Shown here: piece by piece, positions 19,555 through 28,291 of the stretch
Layout: every line of letters begins with the position of its first letter
Numbering within the stretch: the first letter of the stretch is position 1
Origin: Croceifilum oryzae
Lineage (GTDB): Bacteria > Bacillota > Bacilli > Thermoactinomycetales > Thermoactinomycetaceae
Assembly: GCF_030814315.1 (NCBI RefSeq)
Contig: NZ_JAUSUV010000003.1
Location: 1-64,000 of the forward strand
DNA length: 64,000 nucleotides
Direction of reading: 5' to 3'
Notes under the pieces: generated by a model
Databases searched by the model: none
Told to the model about the DNA's origin: nothing
The model's input: the letters and a program-made list of their open reading frames with translations, nothing else
Made by a program: the position numbers and the translations under genes

Positions 19555-19653
19555 ATGATGGTTGAACCTACTTGGAAACGAATTGGGCTTACTGAACCAT
19601 TAGCAGGAGATTCCGAGACAGGGTTATCCAAGTGCACCAGAACTGTTTACTAA
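19555..19653 (+). CDS. Small peptide ORF, 32 aa
   Basis: Encodes a 32-residue peptide (MMVEPTWKRIGLTEPLAG followed by a polar tail ending CTRTVY). GGAGTGAG lies ten bases upstream of the ATG and a second AAGGAG a little further, better than expected by chance. It has one cysteine, no hydrophobic signal and no charged leader of an obvious RiPP class. It stands 220 bases after the HTH-TPR regulator of cassette A, the place where cognate peptides are often encoded, and just before a perfect hairpin. Role unknown. Confidence 0.45.
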   Translation: MMVEPTWKRIGLTEPLAGDSETGLSKCTRTVY

Positions 19654-19700
19654 ACCTGATAGAGATCCAAAATGCATGGATGTTTTGGATAGCTCCAATT

Positions 19701-19737
19701 CTGGAATGCCTTCTCAAGAACTGAGAAGGCATTCCAG
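19701..19737. repeat. Perfect 16-bp inverted repeat
   Basis: CTGGAATGCCTTCTCA and TGAGAAGGCATTCCAG are exact complements around the loop AGAAC. There is no T run on either side, so it is not a standard intrinsic terminator. It is the only notable structure in the gap between the 32-aa ORF and the gene at 19871. Confidence 0.7.
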
Positions 19738-19870
19738 CTGTAAACAATCTCGATCCATCTATTCTTTTCGCCATTTTCTCGAATATGAATTATAAATAGA
19801 TTCATATAAGAATCATTTCTCTTAATCTCCACATATTGTATGTAGAAAACAATATGGGAGGCTTTCTTCT

Positions 19871-20416
19871 ATGGATATAAATGAAACGAATAATGTGGAG
19901 CTTTCCCCACCTTGGGTCACATATTTTAATGAAATCAAGTACTCAGTAGGGGCTGATCCTGGTGTAACAGTGGGACCCCTTATTCCTGTTGGAGATGTTT
20001 ATCTTATCATTGTCACAGTATCAGGAAATGAAAAAGCTAAAGCTATTGCTACACTCCTCAACCCTACGATAACCTTCGGAAATGTTGAAGCATTCGTTGT
20101 AGTGATCAATACGGATGGAGAGCAGGTTTTTCCCTTACCTTGTCCCTTAAACGCTTTCTTAGTCGCAAGCATCGTTCAAACTGCCTTAACCGGTAATGAG
20201 TTTTTTCAAAAAGTTGTCGTACAACCTCAACTACCAAACCAACCAAACGCTGTCTACCCTGTTTTCAAGCCAGAAGTCATTCAGTTTTTCAATGATGATA
20301 TATCAAATCTATGCAATAATTTTACTGGAGTTGCGGCAAATGTATTTCAAGATGTTTTAAGAAATGAAATATGCGAAGTTTCTATTTTGTTTTCTACTAG
20401 TTGCGATGAGGCTTAG
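19871..20416 (+). CDS. Hypothetical protein, 181 aa
   Basis: A soluble acidic protein without signal peptide. It is rich in Val, Pro and Asn, with beta-type stretches (for example PVGDVYLIIVTVSG near 40-55) and PLPCPLNAFL near 95; three further cysteines are in the C-terminal third. ATG 19871 has GGGAGG ten bases upstream. A good terminator follows. I recognise no family; the Pro/Asn/Val composition would suit a spore- or surface-associated protein, but that is only an impression. Confidence 0.65.
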   Translation: MDINETNNVELSPPWVTYFNEIKYSVGADPGVTVGPLIPVGDVYLIIVTVSGNEKAKAIATLLNPTITFGNVEAFVVVINTDGEQVFPLPCPLNAFLVASIVQTALTGNEFFQKVVVQPQLPNQPNAVYPVFKPEVIQFFNDDISNLCNNFTGVAANVFQDVLRNEICEVSILFSTSCDEA

Positions 20417-20440
20417 GGATCATAGATTTTGCCTGCAGTC

Positions 20441-20470
20441 AGAAAAAGCTCCTAAAAAGGAGCTTTTTCT
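20441..20470 (+). terminator. Intrinsic terminator
   Basis: AGAAAAAGCTCCT (20441-20453) pairs with AGGAGCTTTTTCT (20458-20470) around a short A loop, directly after the 181-aa gene. Confidence 0.85.
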
Positions 20471-20647
20471 GCGTTTATGAGGATTGTTTATAACAGAGCG
20501 GTTGATGATCCTTACACTTTATTAAGGTTCTTGAAAGGTAAATCTATACTTTCTCATAATCCAGACTGATACACTAGTCCATAACTAGTTAATAGAGTGT
20601 CAAAAAGAATAGATATATTAAGAAGGCACATCTATCAAAAGTTTACA

Positions 20648-20746
20648 GTGGAAAGGGGCGCACAGCTGGTTAAGTAGATGATCGTGGAGGATGTATTACC
20701 ACGAAATATTGACATGTTGTCGCTGTTAGGAGGAAATGTACATTGA
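20648..20746 (+). pseudogene. C-terminal remnant of a BceA-type ABC ATPase
   Basis: The frame ending at TGA 20744-20746 reads ...ERGAQLVK, a TAG, then MIVEDVLPRNIDMLSLLGG and a three-residue tail. The end closely resembles the (I/V)(L/M)SLLGG tail of BceA-like ATPases, and its TGA overlaps the TTG start of the BceB-like gene as in intact bceAB operons. Nothing of the nucleotide-binding domain remains in the 200 bases before it, so the ATPase gene was probably deleted. Confidence 0.5.
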
Positions 20747-22659
20747 ACTTTCGGCAGTTTGCGTTTAATAACGTTAAACGAAATATACGGGCTTATTCTG
20801 CCTATTTTCTAAGTAGTTCATTTGCAGTGATGATCTTTTTTATCTATGCCATGTTTATCTTTCATCCTGATATGATGAAAACCGAGATGGGACGGCGAAC
20901 TCAGATTGGAATGGGGGCAGCCGAGTATGTAGTTTTTATTTTCTCTTTTCTGTTTGTGCTCTACTCGATCAGCGCTTTTTTAAAAGCAAGAAAAAAGGAG
21001 TTTGGTCTTTTAACCATTCTAGGATCGGAAGGAAGACAACTAAAACGTCTGATCTTTCTAGAGAATATGATCATCGGTTCTCTATCAATCATTACGGGAA
21101 TCGTATGTGGAATGGTCATGTCTAAGGCTTTTCTCTACTTTGGTGCGGGAGTTGTAGGGGTTAAAGAGCTGCCGATATACGTACCATGGAAGGCAATAGG
21201 ACTGACTACTGCTGCCTTTTTGAGCCTTTTTCTTGTTATCTCTGCACTTACTCTATTTTTTATCAGACAAAATCGGGTGATAGAATTATTACAAGGAGGT
21301 ATGAAGCCCAAACCAGAACCAAAGGTTTCCATCTGGCTATGTTTATTATCAGTGGGGTGCTTTATTGGTGCCTTTTATCTAATGAAACAACCATTATCGC
21401 AGTCAAATATGATGTATATTTTAGCACTTGGGCTTATCGCTACTTACTTTTTCTTTTCACAAATCAGTGTGTGGACCATTCGCTTATGTAAAAGAAATCG
21501 TTCCTTTTCTTGGCGAGGAACGAACCTTCTCTGGGTTTCGGAGATTGGCTATAAGATAAAAGATAATGCGCGGATCTTTTTTATGATCACCGTTGTCACG
21601 GCAATGTCTTGCACCGTAATCGGAATTGTTCTGTCAATGGATCAGGTGAATAAGAGAGCATTTCATGAAAACCCATTTGCACTTACTTATGCGGTAATAA
21701 ATGAGAAGGGAGAGAATTGGAAAAAAGAGATCGATAAGATTGATCAAGAGTTGAAATCTGCCAATGTAAAATTTGAAAAGATTCAACAGGCATCGATTGG
21801 CTCTCAATTCCGCGAAACTCAGGATCGGTACATGCCGATAATGAAACAATCAGAGTATCAGCGTTTGGCAGATAAGCTTAATAGGAAAAAAATTCCTATA
21901 CTGAAACCTAGAGAAACATTGGTCATTTCCCATCCTTCTATTAACAAGTTAGATACGAAACAGCTTACTCTAAATGATGGAGGAGAAGTACTTCAAGTAA
22001 TCGATCAGTTCGTGGAAAAATCGATTCAGGGAGGATCTCTCTTAGTCGTTTCGGATGAAACATATAATCAGTTGAAGGCTTCTAGGAAAGAGAAAGAAGA
22101 TGTGGAGATCTCCTATTTGATTCCAGATTGGTCGAATAAAGAGTTACCTAATCCTAACTCTCCAGAGGTAAAAATCGGGAAAAAATTGATTGATTTGCAT
22201 GATCAAGCGACAACACCAGGAGAAGAAAGTGGTTTCTTCAGTTCTCGTGCAGGTTCGTATTTAATGGGCAAGCAAAATAGTAGCATGCTAGTCTTTATCG
22301 GCGTATTTCTCGCAGCGATTTTTTCCCTTTCGGCGGCTAGTTTCTTGTACTTTAAGCTTTTTACAGATTTAAACCAAGATCAGCATATCATCCATGGGCT
22401 TTCTAAGGTCGGTTTAAGTAGTAAAGAAATGAAACGATCAGCCACTATCCAAATCGCTGCTCTCTTCTTTATTCCCATGTTGGTTGCAGCATTAGAGGCC
22501 ATTATAGGTCTAGAAGCATTAAAGGGAACATTTGCTGATCTAGGAAATACCTTTCTCCCTACCATGACAGGGATCGGTGCCTTTTTCTTTATGCAGTTTA
22601 TCTATTTCTTAATCGTTCGTGCTCATTATTTGAATCAATTAAAGCGAGTAATGGTATAA
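20743..22659 (+). CDS. BceB-like FtsX-domain ABC permease (orphan)
   Basis: A 638-residue permease close in length to BceB (about 646). The MNFRQFAFNNVKRNIRAY opening, ten hydrophobic segments (first at about 18-38, last group at 515-630) and a large extracellular domain (about 300-505) are typical of the peptide-antibiotic-sensing BceAB type. Such permeases detect or release lipid-II-binding peptides such as bacitracin and need a BceA ATPase and often a BceRS pair; neither is present here. Start TTG 20743 with AGGAGG upstream. Confidence 0.85.
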   Translation: MNFRQFAFNNVKRNIRAYSAYFLSSSFAVMIFFIYAMFIFHPDMMKTEMGRRTQIGMGAAEYVVFIFSFLFVLYSISAFLKARKKEFGLLTILGSEGRQLKRLIFLENMIIGSLSIITGIVCGMVMSKAFLYFGAGVVGVKELPIYVPWKAIGLTTAAFLSLFLVISALTLFFIRQNRVIELLQGGMKPKPEPKVSIWLCLLSVGCFIGAFYLMKQPLSQSNMMYILALGLIATYFFFSQISVWTIRLCKRNRSFSWRGTNLLWVSEIGYKIKDNARIFFMITVVTAMSCTVIGIVLSMDQVNKRAFHENPFALTYAVINEKGENWKKEIDKIDQELKSANVKFEKIQQASIGSQFRETQDRYMPIMKQSEYQRLADKLNRKKIPILKPRETLVISHPSINKLDTKQLTLNDGGEVLQVIDQFVEKSIQGGSLLVVSDETYNQLKASRKEKEDVEISYLIPDWSNKELPNPNSPEVKIGKKLIDLHDQATTPGEESGFFSSRAGSYLMGKQNSSMLVFIGVFLAAIFSLSAASFLYFKLFTDLNQDQHIIHGLSKVGLSSKEMKRSATIQIAALFFIPMLVAALEAIIGLEALKGTFADLGNTFLPTMTGIGAFFFMQFIYFLIVRAHYLNQLKRVMV

Positions 22660-22714
22660 AAGGGTATTACTACAAAGGCGATCTTCTGATTGCACTTCTG
22701 GATTTTGGATCAAA

Positions 22715-22748
22715 AATAACCTAGCACATAGCCTAGGTTATTTTTTTT
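22715..22748 (+). terminator. Terminator of the BceB-like gene
   Basis: AATAACCTAG (22715-22724) pairs with CTAGGTTATT (22733-22742) and runs into eight T. It overlaps the 3' end of the convergent minus-strand gene. Confidence 0.85.
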
Positions 22749-24132
22749 GCAGAAATAATAGCGGATCTCGCGCATCGGAAGAAGGATTTAAACCAACGTG
22801 TACCTCAAAGTGAAGGTGAGGCCCGGTTGAGCGTCCGATTTTCTTAATTTGACCGATATACTGACCTTTGGTTACTTTGGTGCCAACTTGGACGTTTCCG
22901 TAGGGGATGGTATGACCATACCAGGAAATGAGCCCGTTGGAATGTTTGATGCCTAAGTAATGTCCAAAACCGCCTGGATTCTCTTTATCAATGTAGATAA
23001 CGCCATCGCCTGCTGCGCGGACTAAGGTATTTTCGGCACAAGCTAGATCCAATCCACGATGAAAGTGTCCGGGTCTACGTTCATTCCATCTGCCTGTAAT
23101 GGGACAGTTCGTTGCTACCGGCCAAGTGAGGGTCCCGCCTGTGTACTTCACGTTCCCATCAATCGTAACCCTGCCTGTGAATAGGTTCGCTTGAGAGGCT
23201 ACCTCATTTACATAATCCCAACCACCGTCACCGGCGAATTTTGAATCCAGTTTATAAATCCCGCAGATGACATTGTCTCCGTACGTATTAACGGTTTCTT
23301 CCCCTAGTTTTTGGGTTGCATCCTTTTTACAGATTCCTTTTTGTGAGTCGGCTTCTTCTTTTAATGTTTCGGCTAAATCGAAAATGTAATCTTTAACGGG
23401 TGCGAGGTTGGTTTCTCCGGCAAATTTGCTCATGCGCTCAGGAACTTTTTTTACATAGTTTTGAGTCTCTTGAAACGGAGGAACACCATCGTAGCGTTTT
23501 ACATTGCCAGCTCCAGCATTATACGCGGCTAATGTGTATTTTATATTTCCATTGAAATTATTTAGATGGTTAACTAAAAGTTCTACACCGCGATCAATAT
23601 TATTGACCGGGTTTTTACAATCCTGAATGGTCCACTTACGGGCTTGGCAGTTAGATGGCATGAGTTGCATGAGACCAACTGCTCCGGCAGAAGAGACGAC
23701 ATTTGGATTAAAGTTACTTTCTTGCTCCATCACGGCGGCGATTAAAGCAGGAGTCACTTGATATTTGCGATCTTTATTCCAACGGTAGAGAGATGACTCG
23801 ATATACTCTTTATATTTTACGTTAGGGACTGTTCCACCCACTTTAGAAGCCTGTGAAGCGTATTCAGGGCTTTTCGCATGAATAGCCGCTAGGATTTCCC
23901 AAGGGATATTGTATTTGGAGGCGGCTTCTTCATAGTAGTCACGAAACATGGACATGGTGGTTGTCGTTCCATCTTCGGGTAAGGCTTGAGGCTTGTTCAG
24001 AAATGGGACAACCATAAAAATAGTAAAGGTAATGAGTAGTAGGATCAAAATAGTAGGAAGCACACCCATTCCAATTAAGAGGGCAAAAAAGGAATCTCGG
24101 TCTTTTCCATTATTTGGGTTAGTCGGCAGCAT
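22738..24132 (-). CDS. VirB1-like lytic transglycosylase with M23 peptidase domain
   Basis: A 464-residue two-domain wall hydrolase anchored by an N-terminal membrane segment (about 18-45). A soluble lytic transglycosylase domain follows (catalytic Glu in MEQESNFNP near 137, then SSAGAVGLMQLMP and AAYNAGAG), and a LytM/M23 zinc endopeptidase domain forms the C terminus (HRGLDLA and HLHFEVH). Proteins of this kind open the wall for conjugation machines (VirB1, CwlT). It overlaps the TcpC/VirB8-like gene upstream. ATG 24132 is preferred to GTG 24138 because GGAAAG lies eight bases before it. Confidence 0.85.
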   Translation of the reverse strand: MLPTNPNNGKDRDSFFALLIGMGVLPTILILLLITFTIFMVVPFLNKPQALPEDGTTTTMSMFRDYYEEAASKYNIPWEILAAIHAKSPEYASQASKVGGTVPNVKYKEYIESSLYRWNKDRKYQVTPALIAAVMEQESNFNPNVVSSAGAVGLMQLMPSNCQARKWTIQDCKNPVNNIDRGVELLVNHLNNFNGNIKYTLAAYNAGAGNVKRYDGVPPFQETQNYVKKVPERMSKFAGETNLAPVKDYIFDLAETLKEEADSQKGICKKDATQKLGEETVNTYGDNVICGIYKLDSKFAGDGGWDYVNEVASQANLFTGRVTIDGNVKYTGGTLTWPVATNCPITGRWNERRPGHFHRGLDLACAENTLVRAAGDGVIYIDKENPGGFGHYLGIKHSNGLISWYGHTIPYGNVQVGTKVTKGQYIGQIKKIGRSTGPHLHFEVHVGLNPSSDARDPLLFLQKK

Positions 24133-24721
24133 TGGCACTTTCCAACCACCTTACCTTCCATGTATCGCCGCTTGGCTTTAATAGGATTGAGATAAATTGA
24201 GGCTCTGTTACGGCTTTGTTGTCAGGACCAGTAAAGGTAATATTGGCAGTTAGCTCGAGGCGAATATCTTGTGAATCCTCGACGGTTCTCGACTCCATTT
24301 TAAAATCTTGGAATTCCATTTTCTTTGTGTCTGCAAACGGCTCCTTATATTGGGCTTTTAATATTTCGTAGAGTGAAGGGTCTAAGCGATTTTTTACCCT
24401 TTCCACATGTGCGGTTGGCTTTGCCGAACTGTATTGATAGAGATCTTTTAAAAATGTCGTGAGAAATGATTCTACTTGAGTTCCTCGTTTTTGTTGGTTT
24501 TCTAAGATTTGTTTTGCTTCCGGGTCTTGTTGATCTTTCTTCTTCGTCTCTTCTATATCTTGGGGAGGGGTAGTCGGAATAAGAGTGGGGGGCTTGCTTT
24601 TATCAGATGCTGATTGGGCCGCTGGCTTTTCTGTTTCAAAAGGAATTCTACTAATAAAGGTAAAAATGAGGATGACCGTAAAGCCAATCAATAGCCAAAA
24701 TTGAAGTTTACTAAGTTTCAT
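24119..24721 (-). CDS. TcpC/VirB8-like membrane protein
   Basis: A 200-residue protein with one N-terminal membrane segment (about 7-25), a Pro/Lys/Gln-rich linker and a C-terminal domain of about 115 residues with the helix-then-sheet pattern of NTF2-like VirB8/TcpC domains. It overlaps the wall hydrolase gene by some 14 bases, so the two likely work together at the envelope. ATG 24721 follows AAGGAG. The assignment rests on layout and context more than on sequence motifs. Confidence 0.6.
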   Translation of the reverse strand: MKLSKLQFWLLIGFTVILIFTFISRIPFETEKPAAQSASDKSKPPTLIPTTPPQDIEETKKKDQQDPEAKQILENQQKRGTQVESFLTTFLKDLYQYSSAKPTAHVERVKNRLDPSLYEILKAQYKEPFADTKKMEFQDFKMESRTVEDSQDIRLELTANITFTGPDNKAVTEPQFISILLKPSGDTWKVRWLESANAAD

Positions 24722-24894
24722 CTACCTGCTCCTTATCATAATAATTTTCTGCATAGTTAGATTATATAGAAAAAGTGTCGAAAAGGAAATAATTTGTAAA
24801 AGGACTACGCCTATGCCGGGTACACTGAAATGGATTGAGAACGATCAGCTCCCAATCCATTTTGTATGCTCGCGTTACAGAGCATTCATTTTTA

Positions 24895-24948
24895 TCACAT
24901 AATTTTTATGATGGAGCCAGTTTCTCCTTGAGGTCCAGTAGGATAATA
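24895..24948 (-). pseudogene. Fragment of a collagen-like gene
   Basis: On the minus strand the frame reads PTGPQGETGS then a short tail and TGA. The bases CCTTGAGGTCCAGTAGG (plus strand) occur almost identically in the collagen repeats of the gene at 32131-34464. It is too short to be a gene and looks like the leftover end of one. The rest of the 297-base gap holds the pncB terminator and a short A/T-rich hairpin. Confidence 0.35.
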
Positions 24949-24979
24949 AAAAAAGGCTACCTATCCGTTTTAGGCAACC
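24945..24979 (-). terminator. pncB terminator
   Basis: On the minus strand GGTTGCCT pairs with AGGTAGCC (with G-T pairs) and is followed by seven T. Confidence 0.65.
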
Positions 24980-25018
24980 TGCTGAAATGTATTTGTATGT
25001 GTAAAATAGCTTTTGCAA

Positions 25019-26491
25019 TCATTTACTGATCGAAAGATTTTGCACCTGCTCTTGAACCCTGTCAAGTAACTGCCTTTTCGTTTCCCAAAGCTTGTCAGAG
25101 AGGTTCACCGTATACTCTTCTGGATTTAAGATACGAAGATACTCTTCCCAAAATTGATCCATCTGCTGTTGATGAAATTGACGGATCTCCTCTAGTATAG
25201 GTAGCGAATAGACAAGGTTTCCCTCTTGAAAAATGGGTACATGGAGCGGTTCTATCCGATAGTTTTGTATCGTTTTCTTTTTAAATGAGTGAACAGGGTG
25301 AATTAACATGAGCGGTTCGGCTGGATTTAGCTCTTCGTTTACTTCCATGATGTAGTCAGCCTGTGCTTTATTTGTTTTTGAATCGATGATGCGGACAATT
25401 TTTTTCCGACCGGGAGTCGATACCTTGATCGGATTGGATGAAATCTTCAGCGTGGGAATCCACTGATTCTCTTCTAATCGGGAGACCATCTTATAAACAC
25501 AACCGAGAGAAGGCTGATCATGAGCGGTGATGAGTTTCGTGCCAACGCCCCAACTGTCGATTTGTGCACCTTGGGCTCTTAGGTTCAGGATGGTTTGTTC
25601 GTCTAGATCGTTCGAAGCCACAATCTTCGTATCGGTTAATCCTGCTTCATCCAGCATAATGCGAGCTTGTTTAGAAAGGTATGCTAAGTCCCCGCTATCT
25701 AGTCGAATTCCTTTTAAGGTATGTCCTTTCTCCCGGAGCTCTAGTCCGACTTGGATCGCATGAGGAACGCCACTTTTTAGGGTGTCATACGTATCCACTA
25801 ACAGTACGGCTTGGTCGGGAAACGCATCTGCATAGGCACGAAACGCTTCCAGTTCGCTAGAGAAATCTTGTACCCAAGCATGAGCGTGTGTTCCACTAGT
25901 TGGGATGCCAAATGTTTTTCCTGCTAATACATTGGAGGTGGCGTTAAAGCCAGAGATATAGGCTGCTCTAGCTCCCCAGACTGCGGCATCTGCTTCTTGA
26001 GCGCGGCGGGTCCCGAATTCCATCAATGTTTCTTTTTCCCCAACGATGTGGCGAATACGGGCCGCCTTTGTGGCAACGAGTGTTTGAAAGCCTGTAAAGT
26101 TTAGTAAAGCGGTTTCGATGAGATGAAGCTCATTTACATTTCCTTCAAGGCGCATGATGGGCTCATTTGGGAAGATGAGGGAGCCTTCGCGAAATGCATA
26201 TAAGTCACCTGTAAAGCGAAATTGGCGGAGATATTCTAAAAATGGGGCATCATAAGATGGAGATAAAGACTGTATGTAGGAGAGATCCTCCTCCGTGAAT
26301 CGAACGTTTTGCAAATAGGTAATGGCACGCTCTAATCCTGCAAAAACGGCATATCCATTACCAAAGGGAAGAGTACGGAAATAAAGGTCAAATGCACGTT
26401 TTTTGGTGTGACTGCCTTGTTTCCAATGGGCGAACATCATCGTAATTTGGTACTGATCTGTATGCAGGGCAGAAGCAAAATTGAGTTTCAT
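25019..26491 (-). CDS. pncB: Nicotinate phosphoribosyltransferase
   Basis: A 490-residue type II phosphoribosyltransferase that makes nicotinate mononucleotide from nicotinic acid and PRPP, with ATP, in NAD salvage. The TDQYQITM opening, the GTRRAQEADAA block near 155 and SGTHAHAW near 200 are family hallmarks; the autophosphorylated His is expected in the last. ATG 26491 follows GAGGAGCG. Single gene, with the DUF72 gene divergent on the other side. Confidence 0.93.
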   Translation of the reverse strand: MKLNFASALHTDQYQITMMFAHWKQGSHTKKRAFDLYFRTLPFGNGYAVFAGLERAITYLQNVRFTEEDLSYIQSLSPSYDAPFLEYLRQFRFTGDLYAFREGSLIFPNEPIMRLEGNVNELHLIETALLNFTGFQTLVATKAARIRHIVGEKETLMEFGTRRAQEADAAVWGARAAYISGFNATSNVLAGKTFGIPTSGTHAHAWVQDFSSELEAFRAYADAFPDQAVLLVDTYDTLKSGVPHAIQVGLELREKGHTLKGIRLDSGDLAYLSKQARIMLDEAGLTDTKIVASNDLDEQTILNLRAQGAQIDSWGVGTKLITAHDQPSLGCVYKMVSRLEENQWIPTLKISSNPIKVSTPGRKKIVRIIDSKTNKAQADYIMEVNEELNPAEPLMLIHPVHSFKKKTIQNYRIEPLHVPIFQEGNLVYSLPILEEIRQFHQQQMDQFWEEYLRILNPEEYTVNLSDKLWETKRQLLDRVQEQVQNLSISK

Positions 26492-26579
26492 GCGGTTTGC
26501 GCTCCTCTATATGGCTGTATTTACTATGCTACAATAAGATCATATATAGATATAAATAGAAGTGGGGCGTAATATTCGA

Positions 26580-27443
26580 ATGAACCAAGTCCAAATAGGG
26601 GTTTGTGGTTGGGGAGACCATGTTCTGACTACGCAAGTGTCAAAGACCAAAGATAAATTAGTGGACTATACAAGTCACTTTCCTATTGTGGAATTAGATA
26701 GTACTTTTCACGCGATTGCGGCTGTCGAACGTGTAGAGAAATGGGTAGAGCAGACACCAGAAGCGTTTCGCTTTCTGGTAAAGCCGTATCGAGAGCTTAC
26801 GGGACATGGACGACCGAGTCATTTTCCTGAGAGATCTTGGGAAGAGATCGTGAAGGCTGTCAAAGAATCGTTTGAACCCATGCGGTTAGCAGGGAAATGT
26901 GAATTGATGCTCTTTCAATTTCCTCCTTGGTATGATTGTTCACAAAAACATGTTCGATACATACGGAAAGTAAAAGAAGCATTTTCAGAATACCGTTTAG
27001 CCATCGAGTTCCGCAACCAAAGCTGGTTTAGTGAGTCGATGTGTGATCAAACGTTGCAGTTCTTAACAGATGAGAAGTTGGTTCATGTGGCATGTGATGA
27101 ACCACAGGCTGGAATTCACTCTGTTCCAATCGTGGCGGCATCCACTCATCCGACATATAGTGTAGTAAGATTCCATGGGCGGAATAAAGCAGGTTGGGAT
27201 CAGCCTGGGAACCCAAATTGGCGTGATATTCGCTATGCCTATGACTACTCAGATGAAGAAATCTCGGAGTGGGTTCCCAGGATACAAAGTTTAGCGACAA
27301 GTAGTAGAGAAGTATATGTACTATTTAATAATAACTCACAAGGGCATGCTGTCAAAAGTGCAAGGAAGATGATGAAACAGCTAGGCATTTCCTATGAAGG
27401 GCTTGCACCGAGGCAGTTAAGTTTACTGGACTGGATGGAGTAA
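26580..27443 (+). CDS. yunF: DUF72 protein, YunF-like
   Basis: A 287-residue protein of the DUF72 family, a TIM-barrel related to nucleases/endonuclease IV, with a function still undefined. The opening QIGVCGWGDH, ELDSTFHAI, AIEFRNQSW and VVRFHGRN blocks are typical. ATG 26580 follows GGGGCG; an earlier GTG is possible. It begins a plus-strand run with the TauE-like permease four bases after its stop, matching the yunD-E-F neighbourhood of Bacillus. Confidence 0.85.
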   Translation: MNQVQIGVCGWGDHVLTTQVSKTKDKLVDYTSHFPIVELDSTFHAIAAVERVEKWVEQTPEAFRFLVKPYRELTGHGRPSHFPERSWEEIVKAVKESFEPMRLAGKCELMLFQFPPWYDCSQKHVRYIRKVKEAFSEYRLAIEFRNQSWFSESMCDQTLQFLTDEKLVHVACDEPQAGIHSVPIVAASTHPTYSVVRFHGRNKAGWDQPGNPNWRDIRYAYDYSDEEISEWVPRIQSLATSSREVYVLFNNNSQGHAVKSARKMMKQLGISYEGLAPRQLSLLDWME

Positions 27444-27447
27444 TCAC

Positions 27448-28278
27448 ATGGATGATATCTTGATATGGGGATCGTTATTATTAGTTGGTTATGTGGCAGG
27501 TACAATTGGAAGTATTGTAGGGCTTGGCGGCGGCATTATTATTGTTCCAGCGCTGCTGTATTTAGCTCATTTTTTTCCACCTTTTCGTATGATTAGCCCT
27601 CCGATGGCTGTGGGAACCTCCTTATTTTTAATTGTTATTACCTCCCTCTCTTCGACTCTGAGCTTTCACAAACAAAAGAGAATAGACTTTACAAGCGGAT
27701 GGCTCTTTTTTCTGGGATGTGGTCCGGGTGCCATGATAGGTGCGTACTTATCACGTTACCTACAATCTAACTTCTTTCTCATTGGTTTTGGCATCTTTAT
27801 GTTAGTGATCTCTTTTGTTCTTATAATCAAAGACCGAATTGGATGGATGAGATATACGGGGTCTCAGGTGAGGACTCATACGGATCCGGATGGACATACA
27901 TGGACCTATGGATATAATCGGTGGCTTGTGTTAGGGATGTCTTTTCCCATCGGGATTCTTTCAGGGCTCTTAGGGATTGGCGGTGGTGCGTTGATGGTTC
28001 CTATCATGCTCATTGTGTTTCGATTTCCGCCGCATGTGGCTACCGCTACCTCGATGTTTGCGATTTTTTTATCGTCTATTCTGGGGAGCGGTATTCAGGC
28101 TTTTCAAGCACATATTCATTGGATTGCGGTCTTGCTATTAGCCCCCGGCTCTTGGCTTGGAGGGAAAACTGGAGCTTGGATTTCATCTCGTTTGGAGAGC
28201 AAACATCTGCTACGGGCTTTTGAAACGTTACTAGTGGTTATTGCGATTAAGATGATTTATGACGGATTTACCTTGTGA
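27448..28278 (+). CDS. yunE: TauE/SafE family sulfite-type exporter (YunE-like)
   Basis: A 276-residue membrane protein with about eight hydrophobic segments arranged as two related halves; each begins with a Gly-rich G(x)GGG motif (GLGGGIIIVPALL near 25-37 and GIGGGALMVPIML near 176-188). The family moves sulfur-containing anions such as sulfite or sulfonates. The gene overlaps nothing but is only 13 bases from the 5'-nucleotidase-like start that follows. Confidence 0.87.
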   Translation: MDDILIWGSLLLVGYVAGTIGSIVGLGGGIIIVPALLYLAHFFPPFRMISPPMAVGTSLFLIVITSLSSTLSFHKQKRIDFTSGWLFFLGCGPGAMIGAYLSRYLQSNFFLIGFGIFMLVISFVLIIKDRIGWMRYTGSQVRTHTDPDGHTWTYGYNRWLVLGMSFPIGILSGLLGIGGGALMVPIMLIVFRFPPHVATATSMFAIFLSSILGSGIQAFQAHIHWIAVLLLAPGSWLGGKTGAWISSRLESKHLLRAFETLLVVIAIKMIYDGFTL

Positions 28279-28291
28279 GGAGGGTCCTTAT

